A stretch of DNA of 64,000 bases from Capillidium heterosporum (Eukaryota; Entomophthoromycota; Entomophthoromycetes; Entomophthorales; Capillidiaceae). Shown here piece by piece: positions 48,462-59,793 of the stretch. Under the pieces are notes generated by a model. It was not told the origin of the DNA, searched no databases, and saw only the letters and a list, made by a program, of their open reading frames with translations. The DNA lies in assembly GCA_016630905.1 (NCBI GenBank), contig WBMQ01000006.1:1364001-1428000 (forward strand). Direction: 5' to 3'. The first letter of the stretch is position 1. Each line of letters starts with the position of its first letter. Both the position numbers and the translations under genes were made by a program.

Positions 48462-48944
48462 TTAATTTTTGCTTTCTTTGTCTACTTCATGCATCTTTCG
48501 TTAATAAGGGATTGCAAAATTTTCATTTTTTGTACTTATAATGTAGATACCCAAATATACTTTTATAAATTCAAACCTACTGCTACTTGTATTGGGTTTT
48601 TTGTTTTAAAGAATAAGGATTCTATTATAAATAGGTGTTGGTGGATTCCACATATGTTTTTTGATCTTCAATTATAGGCCAAAGCTTGACAAATATATGC
48701 TTTCTATCAATCGATTTCTCAATATAATAATATTTATCAGACTTGATAAATATTATAAGTATATGAGCCAAATGTGCCTAGGCTTGACTAAGATTGCTTA
48801 CTATTCTTGAAAAGCAATTAAAATAAAGAAGACTTTATTATTAGGCTGGTATCCAAATAACTAATGCCACTCAAATGCGCTTAAAGCATACTGCAAAATT
48901 CTTAATCTTTACCTACTCTAATTTGAAAAGTACCTACCGAAACG
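48462..48944. other. Spacer with a strong hairpin
   Basis: Between the tRNA and the 3' end of TRS33. It contains a perfect 13-bp inverted repeat with a GACT loop at 48727-48756. No coding region. Confidence 0.6.
48727..48756. repeat. Perfect 13-bp inverted repeat with 4-nt loop
   Basis: Arms 48727-48739 (ATAATATTTATCA) and 48744-48756 (its exact reverse complement) around GACT. It lies about 190 bases downstream of the TRS33 stop. It could be an RNA hairpin in a 3' UTR or a cruciform; AT-rich arms also arise by chance. Confidence 0.6.
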
Positions 48945-49803
48945 TTAATAAAAATCAACTAATATGTAGTTACATTGAGGTAAAGCTTGAGTTTCGGCAA
49001 CTACAACAGTATTTAATCCTAAACTTGCTAAGGCGCCTCTGATTAAACCGCATGGGAACCAAGCAAACTAAAAGACATAAGTAAATGGAAGGATACCTAG
49101 TATTACCAGAATGGCCTCCTTAGTAGAAAGCTCCAAATTACTTCGACTAGCTAACTTTAAGAACAGTCGAAATTGGTTGTCGTTAAGTACGTAGACACCC
49201 TAAACGTAGCATTCAATTAGCTATTGTAAATCATATATATTTCTTACCCTATGGTTAGTTTTTAAATTGTCAATCTGCTTTTTGAAACATAAGGACCAGA
49301 ACTCTTTACAGATAAATTTCACTTTGTCTAAGGTGTCTGGCAGAATTGGTAATTCTATCGTAAATCTAAAAAATATAAATAAAAAGTATAAAAGTATATA
49401 AAATGAACCTTTCAACCAGCTGAACGCCAACTTTGTATCCTAAATTCTCCAGCTTGTAGCCTACTTTATCGTTCAAGTTGCTTTGGTTGCTAATGTTGAA
49501 CTGAGGAGTATTCAGCTGGGAATAACTGTTCTCTTTGATTAGTAAGTGTGGAATGCTGTTCAAGTTCTCTGGTGTATCCAAATTTTGAATTTCGCTGACT
49601 TTGGGTTGGTAGTATTTGGTAGGCTGCACTACAAAATGTTCCACTATTTGGTTCAAAAGTAACTCTAGTAAGGTCTCATTAACTTGTTTTATTACAGTTG
49701 GCTGATTTGGGTCGGTTGGCAGTATCAAATTTATTTGGTCTATTGTCTTTGAAACTTGCTCATCTTTACTTGAATTGTTGGCTGTAGTTGTATTTTCTTC
49801 CAT
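48945..49803 (-). CDS. TRS33: TRAPP complex subunit Trs33 (TRAPPC6 type), four exons
   Basis: Exons on minus are 49803-49409, 49365-49248, 49199-49107 and 49067-48945; introns are 43, 48 and 39 nt. All phases agree and give 242 residues. After a disordered Asn/Thr-rich N-terminus come helix and core motifs of the Bet3-like family: GYKLENLGYKVGVQLVER, then FTIELPILPDTLDKVKFICK, EFWSLCFKKQIDNLKTNHR, GVYVLNDNQFRL and WFPCGLIRGALASLGLN. Trs33 is a structural subunit of the TRAPP tethering complexes, which activate Rab GTPases at the Golgi. I chose the ATG at 49803; an upstream in-frame extension has no ATG. It is transcribed away from the gene at 50165, so the roughly 360-base gap may be a shared promoter. 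Confidence 0.88.
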
Positions 49804-50164
49804 GTTGTTCTTTAACTTGCTTGATCTGAAAGGTTGCAACTAGTGATTTTACAAACTTGGATCTTTAAACCTTGAGTCGTTGTTCACTGATGAGTATAAA
49901 TGTAACAAATAGAATACCTTAGTTTATATAAGTGTATTGAGAAGAACAAACTTGTCTTGCACCACTGAGGGGGTAATTTACTAAGAGTGAATCTATTAAG
50001 CTCAATATAGCGAATAGCTATCAAGGGTAGATAATTTAATTTGCTAGACTAATTGCCCTGAAAGGGTGTCTTACAAACTTTTCAAACCTGGCTATGTAGA
50101 ACGTTTTACCATAAATAAATGGACAAGAAGCGAAGTAAAATTATCTTACGGCAATAGAGAAGAA

Positions 50165-50566
50165 ATGATTAAAGAGGAGGAAATGCCGGGTCCAAGTGAT
50201 AACGATAAAGTTAGAAAACGACCACCTATCAACGAGGAACATACAACAAGTGATGAAGATACAGCAATTAAGGTAGAAAATTCAAGTCAATCAGCCATAC
50301 CAAGAATTAAGAAGGAAAATGAAAGTTCAGTTGGGACGATAAGAAATGCTGGTAAGAGGGTAAAGAAGCGCTTTCTTCCTTCAGATTACAACAATATCTC
50401 TCCTGAAGGATCACGAGCATCTAATTTGGGAACTTCAAATACTGTTAAGAATATTCTAGATCCATCTTCAACCTATCCACCAAATCGTAGTTTAAAGGGA
50501 ATCGATTTAAGTCAAATGGACCTAACTCAACTGTATGCCTCATTAAGAGCAGGTATTAATAAATAA
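50165..50566 (+). CDS. Hypothetical charged protein, possibly missing a 5' exon
   Basis: From the first ATG (50165) the product is 133 residues. Features are an acidic start (MIKEEEMPGPSDNDK), a Lys/Glu-rich middle, a basic patch (GKRVKKRFLPSDYN) and a C-terminus ending IDLSQMDLTQLYASLRAG, which looks like a short conserved helix. The frame is open further left to about 50066 and the upstream residues look coding. A branch-like GACTAAT and an AG lie at 50046-50064, so the true start may be in an upstream exon I could not place. I recognise no family. The position, between and close to TRS33 and RAD17, supports a real gene. Confidence 0.6.
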   Translation: MIKEEEMPGPSDNDKVRKRPPINEEHTTSDEDTAIKVENSSQSAIPRIKKENESSVGTIRNAGKRVKKRFLPSDYNNISPEGSRASNLGTSNTVKNILDPSSTYPPNRSLKGIDLSQMDLTQLYASLRAGINK

Positions 50567-50727
50567 AAATGGTTTTAACGTAATTTAGAAGTAGACCCGG
50601 AGATAAAGGAAATCAATTCTAGATGTCTACTTCACGAAAAACGGCGTAGAGTACTTGGAGATGCAATAACTACCACTTACTTTTAATCATATAGTCTAAC
50701 CAGAGTACCATATCTGAAAATAAACCT

Positions 50728-52560
50728 ATGTCTCTTTCCTCATCAGAGAACCTTTACGAACGTTCCAAGTCAGAGATGTGGACAGACGTTTCTTTCCCAG
50801 CTGACCAGGTATGCATTGATAAAATTCAGTTTGACTTTAACACGGACTATAGAAAGACCTTTGTATCAACAATAAGAAGCTGGCTGAAATTATTAATTGG
50901 TTAACAGAGTGCTTAAAATCTGACAACGTACTATTTTATGTATTTTCTTTACCAATTCTATTAGGATAAGAAGCTCCTGGTGCTGACTGGTCCGCCTGGG
51001 ATTGGAAAATCTACTTTAATAAAGGTTTTGGCACACAGTATGAAATTTGGTATCAACGAATGGAGCTCGATCGATCGGCTTTCCGATATTCCCATTAAAA
51101 GGGATGCAAAATTCGAATGTGAAACCTTTGAAAATTACCTGGTAAATGCTGTGATCGATCCCGTCTATGATAAGGATGGAAAGGCATACGACCGTCAAGT
51201 TGTTCTACTCGATGATCTCCCCAATATTGACCATCCAACTATCCGACTTAAAGTGACGAACCTGTTCAAGCGGCTGATGGGTGGTAAGTCAACACTCAAT
51301 CCAATTATCCTCATCAGTACCGACATTGGTGTCTACGAAGGGGATACAGTCAATTGGAAGGACCGGCCTATTCGTCCAGCAAGCCTTGTCCCCAAAGAAA
51401 TTTTCGACAAAGGATATGGAAAGAGTATTGCCGTGCGCCCAGTCGCAGCTGGAAAGATGCGCTCAGGACTGATCCGTTGTTTGAAAATCTGCTCCGATAA
51501 TCGATTGGCGATTGAGGGGAAAGATCTGACTAGCCTTATTGACCCGGTGATCAGTGCCTCACAAGGTGACCTTCGACAGACGCTATGCCAGCTTCAGTGC
51601 ATCTTTGGTGGTAAGATGCCCAGCTCCGAAGAGCTTAGAACCTTCCAATTCCCCAATCTCGAGACGACTCACAATCTGTATCATACTCTGGGTAAGATCT
51701 TCTATTGTAAATGGGACCCACTCAACCCGTCTACACCTTTAATTGATGATGGTGGTCATGGGCGTCAAATGCTATTAGACCCAGAATGGGTGTTGGAGCG
51801 AGCTGACTGTGAATGGAACATGCTGCTATCCTATATTTTTCAAAACTACCACCAGCATGTAAACACGATTGAGCAGGCAGCTACCGCCAGCGAATGGTTT
51901 CGAATGTCTGACATGGGCTCGGTAGACAACCTGCGGTACCTGTGGAACCCTATCCGATTCCAATGTCGCGCTTCGGTAGCAACCCGCGGGTTGCTACAAG
52001 CTTTGAAACGTAACAACAAGACCCGCTTTAAGCACTCCACTAACCCCGAAGAATTTGCATGTTATCGAAACCTGAAGAGTAATCGTCGAATTATCAATGA
52101 AACCCATCGTCTACTCTCCCGTACCGGCTTGGTGGATGCCAAAACCTGGGTCTACCGGAACAAAGTCAACGCTGTGTGGGAGGTGCTGCCTTATCTGAAG
52201 TTTATCAACCCTGGCCCCCAGCACGTTGACTCAAGGCACTCTCTCGAACTACAGAGCTTGGCTCAATTTACCACCTATCTTAATACCTTTCAGTCCGCCA
52301 GCAGCTATGCGAAGCTTAGTACGTTGAATGAGGAGGCGATGCCAGATTTATGGGACAGCCTCGAGGGCCAGAGTTTAGATGGTTACGACCTGGCTAGCTC
52401 CAGTCAACTCAACCAGCTGCTCCCGCTCGTTGAAACGGAACCATACCGCAGCGATCTGTATGTTCCCGACAAGGAGATTTACGACCTCGATGATCCCAAT
52501 GAGTTTTCTGTCGATGATGCCCTAGCTTACTTTAACCGGCAACTTCGACCTGGGAACTGA
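50728..52560 (+). CDS. RAD17: Checkpoint clamp loader Rad17/Rad24, three exons
   Basis: Exons 50728-50808, 50853-50927 and 50965-52560 (introns 44 and 37 nt) give 583 residues. Exon 2 supplies KDLCINNKKLAEIINWLTE, the family's segment before the ATPase core. Exon 3 opens with Walker A GPPGIGKST (about 61-69), with Walker B VVLLDDLP at about 131-138. Later come SQGDLRQTLCQLQ, the family's sensor-2-like Arg motif, and helical collar sequence. Rad17 (Rad24 in budding yeast) replaces Rfc1 in an alternative clamp loader that puts the 9-1-1 ring on damaged DNA. The N-terminal WTDVSFPADQ corresponds to the family's W-KY-P start. The length fits the family and the catalytic motifs are intact. Confidence 0.88.
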
Positions 52561-53806
52561 TAGGGAGTATGACGTTGATACCGCAAACTTTTACTGCCAA
52601 ATTAGTTTGAATGGAATCAAATGTAACATATTATTTTCTCTGATCTTGCTTCCATTGTTTACCTATATATTTTAGCTTTTTACTCTGTGATAGGCCATTG
52701 ATAAAATACTATATATAGTTAAAGACAAAACTAATTTCACTGATACTTATAAGCACCAATCTATTCCCAGTAGCTTGTTGCTATTAACTGACTTTACAGA
52801 GATTCGTCGAACTTCAACCACAGCTGAAGCTCTCATCCTGTATACCTAGTTCTCTATTTCAACAGATATTTTCTATCTAACTAAGATACAATAAAGCTTT
52901 AAAAAGTATATTATGTTAGCAAGCCTTCATTTCATAATTGAATACTATTTAAACTAGCCTACTGTATCTAATTGATACAATTCTTTTTCAAAATCACTAA
53001 TACTTTACAAGAAAACCTACTATATAATTCCTTCCTCCTAACTTACAGTCATATATATATAGTAACTCAAAGCCTTTATTTCAACCTACAACTTAACCTT
53101 GCGTCAACATAATAAAGAGGCTTATCAGCTATATTCTATACTGGGTCGAGAACTACTCAAGTTCCTATATCTAAAAAGTCAAAGCTCGGTATCCGAACTA
53201 ATTTAAATAGACTTTTGCTAAAGATATATAAATCTGAAACTTATTCCCACTCCTTTAAAATCAAAGGTAGTGAGGGATGCGTTTACGATAAAACTAATGG
53301 GAATAGGAAAAGTATTAAAGTTACTTTGAGGAATTGTAACAAATACTTGGCATGGAGTTTTATGCCGAATCGAAGTTCGGACCCCAGAAGTCCCGAAAAT
53401 TAGTTGGATTGGATTAGATTTGAAAAAGTCAAGGTTGTAGATAGTGTTATGCTGCTATATGAATCCTATTTATACCACTATAGGTCGATATAAATCGTAG
53501 GAAATTGAAAAGTACAGATGTAGGAAAGATTATTTATTATTTCTGCTTTCAAAGCAAGGGATGCTAAAAAAATAGTACAATGAGCTAGAGCAACCTATTA
53601 GAAAATTATGGTGGTGGTATACAAAGAAAGATCCCGCTGTACAATTACAAACAAGGGTGGGATTAAAATGTAAATGTGGCTGACTGCTATCCTTTAGGAT
53701 TGCCGGTTAGAGGTAGGTAAGTAAGTAGAGGGAAGATAGAGGGTGAGAGAATAAGAGTTACATACTACTAGGAGAATTAGAAGGTTAGGGAAGGGTACAA
53801 GGGAGA
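52561..53806. other. Convergent intergenic stretch
   Basis: 3' flanks of RAD17 (+) and Con7-like gene D (-). The plus frame at 53215-53403 is short and unrecognised. A small CCGAA...TTCGG hairpin lies near 53370-53385. Confidence 0.5.
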
Positions 53807-54448
53807 CTAATCGCTATTAACATTATCCTTGAACTCGTACGCCTTACGGAATCTGCCATGGTTCTGGGTTTTGATGTGAGCGTTCAAGTGATTTAGAGCC
53901 CCATACTTCTTGTTACAACCCTGATGTAGGCAGCCGTAGATGCGATTGACCTCCTCGAACTTTCTCCTAGGGCGTTTCTGGATGGCCGAGTTGAACAGCG
54001 AGATGAAAATAGCTTTCTTGCCCTTGGGCTCGCGCTCCTTATCCTTCTTGATATGTAGTTCGTCGGAAGTGACGTTACTGAAGGTGGGGAAGCTGAGTCC
54101 TTTAGGCTGAGTCAAGGAGCCGAAGAGGGGGTCGTTCAAGCTGGGGTAAATAGGGATGGTAGTAGTGATCGGGCTAGGTATAGTCGACTGCAAAACCTCC
54201 TTGAAGCTAGGTAAGCTTGTGGTAGCTGGAGTTAGAGTTGGGAAGACGAAAGAGGAGAAGGGTGGCAGGCTTGGCTTGATGACCGACTCCGTTTCGTTAT
54301 GTACGGACATGGATACCTGCTCCGAATCACGATCGGACCTAGTGTTGGAGTAGAAGGATTGAGGGGACCGGCTGAAGCCATAGCTGAGGTTATGATTCGT
54401 CTGGTGGGGGTGGTTGTTAGTAAATGTTCGGTCTCCGTTCACCATCAT
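53807..54448 (-). CDS. Con7-like single C2H2 zinc-finger transcription factor (paralogue D)
   Basis: Intronless, 213 residues, starting MMVNGDRTF. The C-terminal block ISLFNSAIQKRPRRKFEEV is followed by the finger (C-x4-C-x12-H-x5-H; core YGALNHLNAH) and tail RKAYEFKDN. It is the closest relative of gene A, sharing the ISL-N-A-QKRPRRK lead-in and the EFK tail. The N-terminus is Ser/Thr/Pro-rich and includes LPSFKEVLQ, the shared short motif. Expected nuclear DNA-binding regulator. Its upstream flank (over 5 kb to the next feature) is the longest of the set and is GC-raised for about 1.3 kb. Confidence 0.86.
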   Translation of the reverse strand: MMVNGDRTFTNNHPHQTNHNLSYGFSRSPQSFYSNTRSDRDSEQVSMSVHNETESVIKPSLPPFSSFVFPTLTPATTSLPSFKEVLQSTIPSPITTTIPIYPSLNDPLFGSLTQPKGLSFPTFSNVTSDELHIKKDKEREPKGKKAIFISLFNSAIQKRPRRKFEEVNRIYGCLHQGCNKKYGALNHLNAHIKTQNHGRFRKAYEFKDNVNSD

Positions 54449-54539
54449 CGTTGAGCAAGTGTCTTTTAAAAGTTGAAAGTGGTAGAAATACTTTGATGAA
54501 AATTAAAGTTTTGCTGACCAAATTGGACTTGGCCTTGGC

Positions 54540-54547
54540 TATTTATA
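54540..54547 (-). promoter_or_regulatory. TATA box of Con7-like gene D
   Basis: TATAAATA on minus, about 92 bases upstream of the ATG at 54448; identical to the octamer before paralogue B. Confidence 0.55.
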
Positions 54548-56339
54548 CTCCCAACTACCTTCTATGCTAAGTTAAATCTGGTAAAAACTTCAAAACTAAA
54601 GTTCGGAAACCAAATAAACCTATTTACGCGACCGACGCTGCCAATTGCTAGAAGTAACTCAATTTGGATATTAGACCGTAAACTTGACTACATTAACTCA
54701 GCTTTAAGCCTTCTTTAGCTGGGTGGACCCGTCCCTCTCTCTTGCCTGCCTAATATATCCCTAAGTTTAAATTGTGTTATACCATTTCCAGAGAAAATCT
54801 GCACTGATATGGTAGAATCATTAGGTTGGCCTCTCATTACTGTTCTTTAAATCGAAAAGTTATTCCAAATTTAAGCTAGTCAAAGTATTTTTAGGATCTA
54901 GATCCAAGTGCGCTTTAATGTAGAGTCCGACTGCAACCTAATGAAATTAGGTGCGATCCACTATTAGGGAGAGTGCACCTTATTTGGTTTAGTTTAGAGA
55001 ACTTTAAGCTATTCCTTTACCAGGTGGAAGTAGGGGAATCGATCATGTGAATTTCGGTTATCATTAACTTTTTCAATGAAGTTACCCAGAGTTATTCGCA
55101 GGCTTGCGTCTTGTTCCGAAAACTTGGGTGAGTTTTTATAGCTGGACTTGTAGGAACCTATCTAATTTATTTGAACGATGCGGCATTCGAGTAAATTCTA
55201 GAGAAACTTTTCAAAATTCGGGTCACGTTTCCTTTTAGTAGACTTGCAAAATAAATGGATTTTGCAGCCCTTCATATTTATATATGGTAGACTATTAATT
55301 AATTTGAAAGGGCGTATAAACAAAAAATATACACTTACAAATACTGTAATTACCCACATTCTAAATTTATTGATCTTTCCAGAATATATCTATACCTTTA
55401 TGTTTCACCAGCTAGAGCTGTAAAATTTCTACGTCCAGATATACAAACGAATCGAGCCAACTTATGGCTTTGCTAAAGTTGATTGTTCCTATTCCGATTT
55501 GGAAAAGATCACTTTGACAAATTAGTTCTGAGTATCCCTTTCCAATTTACTTGACTATATTTATACCGTCGGGTAATCCTTGGACTCGAATTTCAATTTT
55601 CATGTTTGAATTTGAATTCAGCCTATACTAGATGAGAGGTATGGACTTGTGCCGAGTTAATTACGAGTGCCGTCCAATAGCGGCGCTGAAGTCGTATGCG
55701 ACCTAGTCCCTTTGTTGCAACAGATGATAGTAGAATCCAACCTACCCACGTAAAATACGGAAAATTCTGACTATGCTTTCAAACTAACCCACACCAAACT
55801 TTGATCCTACAACTCATACCCATCGGGTTTAATTATATAAATTATACTCCAAGTCGAACAACGTATAGTGAATTTAGTATAAAAATGCTTCATAACCAAA
55901 AGTTAAGCCAAATATGGGAAAAGACTTTTCATGTTTTAGGAACTTGCAGATTGGAAAGTTGTTATACCATATCCAGTACAATTGCTACCACATCGCTCAA
56001 CACTAACCTTAGCATCTATAAAGCCGGTTTTAAGAAAGTAAAACTAATATATCGATTGCATGTACTCGAACTTTTTGGCTACAATTCGATATATTTTTGG
56101 CAATTCGGTGCGATATACCTATTAAAATGGCATTGGCAGCTTTAACTATTATATATTTTCGCCCTATTCATAAACTTGCTATTGCACAAAATCAAGATTT
56201 TTTGTCTTAGGTCAGGTTCGTTGTAAATTGGCTTTGACCATCACATCCTATAAAAAAGGAAATTTTTATACTGTCTTGACCCTTACCAGTGCCCCTTAAA
56301 TCGTTTGATAGGTAACTTCAAGTAACTTTACAGCCATTG

Positions 56340-56475
56340 AGATCGGATGGAGTAATTGAAGTTTACTAGCAAAGGCTAGATAGATAGCTTTAATAATGGA
56401 CACTGTGGTTGCTAATATTGGATGGAACAATAGGAGCTACTAAACAAATGCTAGATAGGCAATAGAGATCCCTAA
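56340..56475 (+). repeat. Two-copy degenerate direct repeat, about 78 bp offset
   Basis: GGATGGAGTAATTGAAG...TACTAG...GCTAGATAG at about 56344 recurs as GGATGGAACAATAGGAG...TACTAA...GCTAGATAG at about 56422. Possible further diverged units follow to the right. Confidence 0.5.
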
Positions 56476-58371
56476 ATCTCTGAAATCCATTCTACGACAA
56501 GCCTATATGTTGTAGCTAAAAATAATTAATAAGAGCGATGGATATACACGTTCCAAGCAACTTAGGCTTTTCAGGTAAGCAATGGTTAATATTTTAAATC
56601 CGAAATCACCTTTATTGACCATTTTGAAGTAGGTTGTAAGGAAGTGTAAAGGCAGATACGTTTTTCGTCAAAATAAACTTAGGGTAAGTCCCGATCTAAA
56701 TTTTGATATGGAAATCAGGTTTCAAGAGACTTGGTTATTCTTTCAGGTAAGAGCTTTCCCAAATACTGCTATTCACTTAGATATGTGAAGGAAGGGATAA
56801 GATAAAAAGGAATCTCGGTTGTCTTGAGAAGATCCTAACTTGGTAATTCGGTCGAGATCGAAGGGTACCCTATCAGTTTATTTGCTCTAATTGATTTGTA
56901 CTGCAACGGTTGCAGCAATCTCTTATAATAATTGGCTTAACTTTTTTATGCAAATTTGATGTTAAGCAGCTTGGCTTGAATTCTATCTATCTATATAAAT
57001 GGCTAACCCATTATCATAATATACTTCTGAGAGAATTTTGTATGACCCATCGTTTGAAGGACTACCTAAAAAGTAAAACAGCTGATAACCTAGTAACCAT
57101 ACTGATAGCAAAGCCTAAAGGAAGGCGATATAAGGGTATCAACTCCTGGTCTATCTTAATTTTAGAAATAAAATCATTAACGAGAGCTTTTATAAATATT
57201 TGAATATAAAAAACATTTGGTTTGTGAAATTTAAAGTATACTTGAGCTAGTTTTTTCTAGTAGTTAATAGTATCAAAAAAGTTATATAATCACTTTAAAA
57301 TATCTCTTGGAATGGAAGAAAGGGATACGATTCTTTGCTACTGAAGGATTAGTTAAGGGCTTTTCCAAACCTTCGTTAACAACTTATAGCTTTCAAAGTA
57401 TTCGGATGATCTCCAAATTAGTAATTTTCTGACACTAGGTCTTACAAAAGATAGTTTAGACTCACATATTAAATTGAAACGGCTACATATAGCGTATAGT
57501 TTAGTCTTTGAGAACCAACTCCAATTGAGGTGACGTCTCCATCTAAATAATAGTTAGACCGAGGATCTATTTTTAAACTTTAAAGGCAAAGTCAACTGAC
57601 CTTCAAATTCTTCGAGATTGGGAAAGATCCCTTCCTTCGCTTGAAGAATAACTAGATATTTTCTAAATGGAATGCCCTCAGTTACCTGGCATTAATTTGG
57701 CTATGGACTTTTTGACGGCTTGTAGGAAAGATTTCCATCTATTGGAATTTGTAATGACGGTTGTAGGATAGTTTGGTGGAGGGATACCCTTGATTCATCG
57801 TATAGGGCTCTACCATCAGGTATAGGTTGCCTTAATAATCAAACTTTAGTTCGGAGCAAAGATTTCCGTATAAACTGGCTAGCTTTCATGACACTAATAG
57901 TCGCTACTACAGGACTGTAAAGCCAAATAGAAAGTTTTAGGCTATTGTAAGATGTTACATAAATTATCGATTGTCGTTTTGGCCTACATGAAAACTAACC
58001 ATCGAAAGTTCTAGTAGAAAAATGCTATTACTTGGTATATAGTAAAAACATACAAAAAACTATAAAGCCTCTTATATGTCAAATTAAAAAGGTAAACGGT
58101 CGGCAATAGCCGTAGTATATATTCTGCTAAAACTCTATCAACTTTGTGTCAAGCAAAGTAACTTGTATGCTTAATCATATAAAATACTTTATACAGAAAG
58201 GTTTGGACTTGCTGTACAAATTTAGCTATCTAATATGATCTAGTTATTTTCCAGCGCCTCATTCAAAAACTATACCTCAAAAATTAATTGTAGCTATTGA
58301 AAGAATGTACAAACGTCTATTTGAAGCATCAAATAGTATTGATTCCTATAAGCTACCAAAAAGCAAAATGT

Positions 58372-58410
58372 ATTCCAGCTCGGATAAACTCTATATCGAT
58401 GAGCTGGAAT
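58372..58410. repeat. 10-bp inverted repeat (ATTCCAGCTC / GAGCTGGAAT)
   Basis: Exact arms at 58372-58381 and 58401-58410 with a 19-base spacer. It is more GC-rich than the surrounding DNA. It could be a hairpin or a pair of opposed protein-binding sites; no gene is attached to it. Confidence 0.5.
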
Positions 58411-59793
58411 TAAAGTCTTCTATCGCTTTGTAATCTACCTACAGACACTTCCATAGTAGAATCTTACTCTTCTGCTACCAGATAATCGAGTAATTAATCA
58501 CTTTTTTACAACTTACAGTAAATTTTCGACTATCTAGAGGCGAAAGGTATCGATGTAGGAATAAGTATACGATCACTTGTAAGTCTATTAGACTTTAGTA
58601 TATTTGGGGCCCTACGTTACCCAAAGCTCTCATCGTGGTGACTTAATTTGAACTTAAATCTCGCTATTTACCTTACCTGGAAAACATATACGATGGATAG
58701 TATTTAGTTATCAAGCGCTCAATTCCCTTTCTTGTTGGATAGCAAATACCTTCAATTTATATAACCAAAGTTCAACTTTTGGTAACATCTAATATCGCTT
58801 TAATGTGGATATACCACATTACCAAACCACAAACAAATCACTTGTAAATATATTTCAGATAGCCAGGCTAGGCCAAAATAGTTATTTACAATCCAAATAA
58901 TAACTCAGGCTACTACATGTATAAAGTTTTGTACAGTTTATCGAATGTTAGCAAAGCCAATAGTAGGAACAGCAATTATAAAGTTCCGATGCTTTGAAAT
59001 ACCTAAACTCTGGTTGGGAATTTAGAACTATATAATCTATAGTTGTTGGATTATAAACATTTACCATCCCCTAAAACGAATCGGGAACTTGGGTAGAGGG
59101 CTAGTCCTTTTGGATCTAAGAATTCCGGCTAAAAATTTTAGGAAAAAATTACCCACTTAGAGGCGTAGTGTTTCGCCCTAATATACTTTGAAACCGGGAT
59201 GCAGGTTTACAAGGTAACCCGATCGCGTATAGTTGAACCGGTTGTCAGATGCTGTGGGATGTTTGTAATTTGGTTCGAGAATTCCTAGCAAGCTTACTAG
59301 GGTCATAGGTTCACCTTCTTTGGCTGAAGTGATATACTTGTACTTGGATAAATAGACTGATTCGAAGTAATAGATGTAGTATTAGTCCACCTTGAAAATC
59401 GAGACTAACGCTTTGAAATACATATCCTAAATTTAAAGGGAAAATCGATATAGTGAGGAAAATATATGGTTATATTGGGCAATCAAAATAAAGTGTTATA
59501 ACCATAGCTAACAATCGGATGAAAATACTACCGTGGAATAGGTAGAACAAGGTGTCAGCTCAAAGCAAAGAGTCAGTACATTGCAAGGACTTAGTTGATC
59601 AACCTACCAAAATATGCAATTTTATCCTATTTATTAAAAGTTATCCCGACCTCTATAGTCCTACCTCAACGGATACTTATGTGTCTAGAATGATTCAAGG
59701 CCTTTCATTACTACTTATTATCAAAGTTTCATTACAGGTATTGAAATTAAATTACCTATCTCAAACAAGACCTTCAAAAAGGAAGTGGATGCA

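Larger units (their letters stand above)
54548..59793. other. Long upstream desert of Con7-like gene D
   Basis: More than 5 kb without a supported gene. The first part (to about 55.8 kb) is moderately GC-raised, compatible with a large control region. Open frames at 55801-56145 and 56910-57203 are AT-rich and unrecognised. A two-copy direct repeat (about 78 bp apart) lies at 56340-56475 and a 10-bp-stem hairpin at 58372-58410. Confidence 0.5.

Noticed and set aside
59255-59295. GGTTCGAGAATTCC, a second B-box-like word
   Set aside because: Spacing inside the box is wrong and no cloverleaf can be formed around it.
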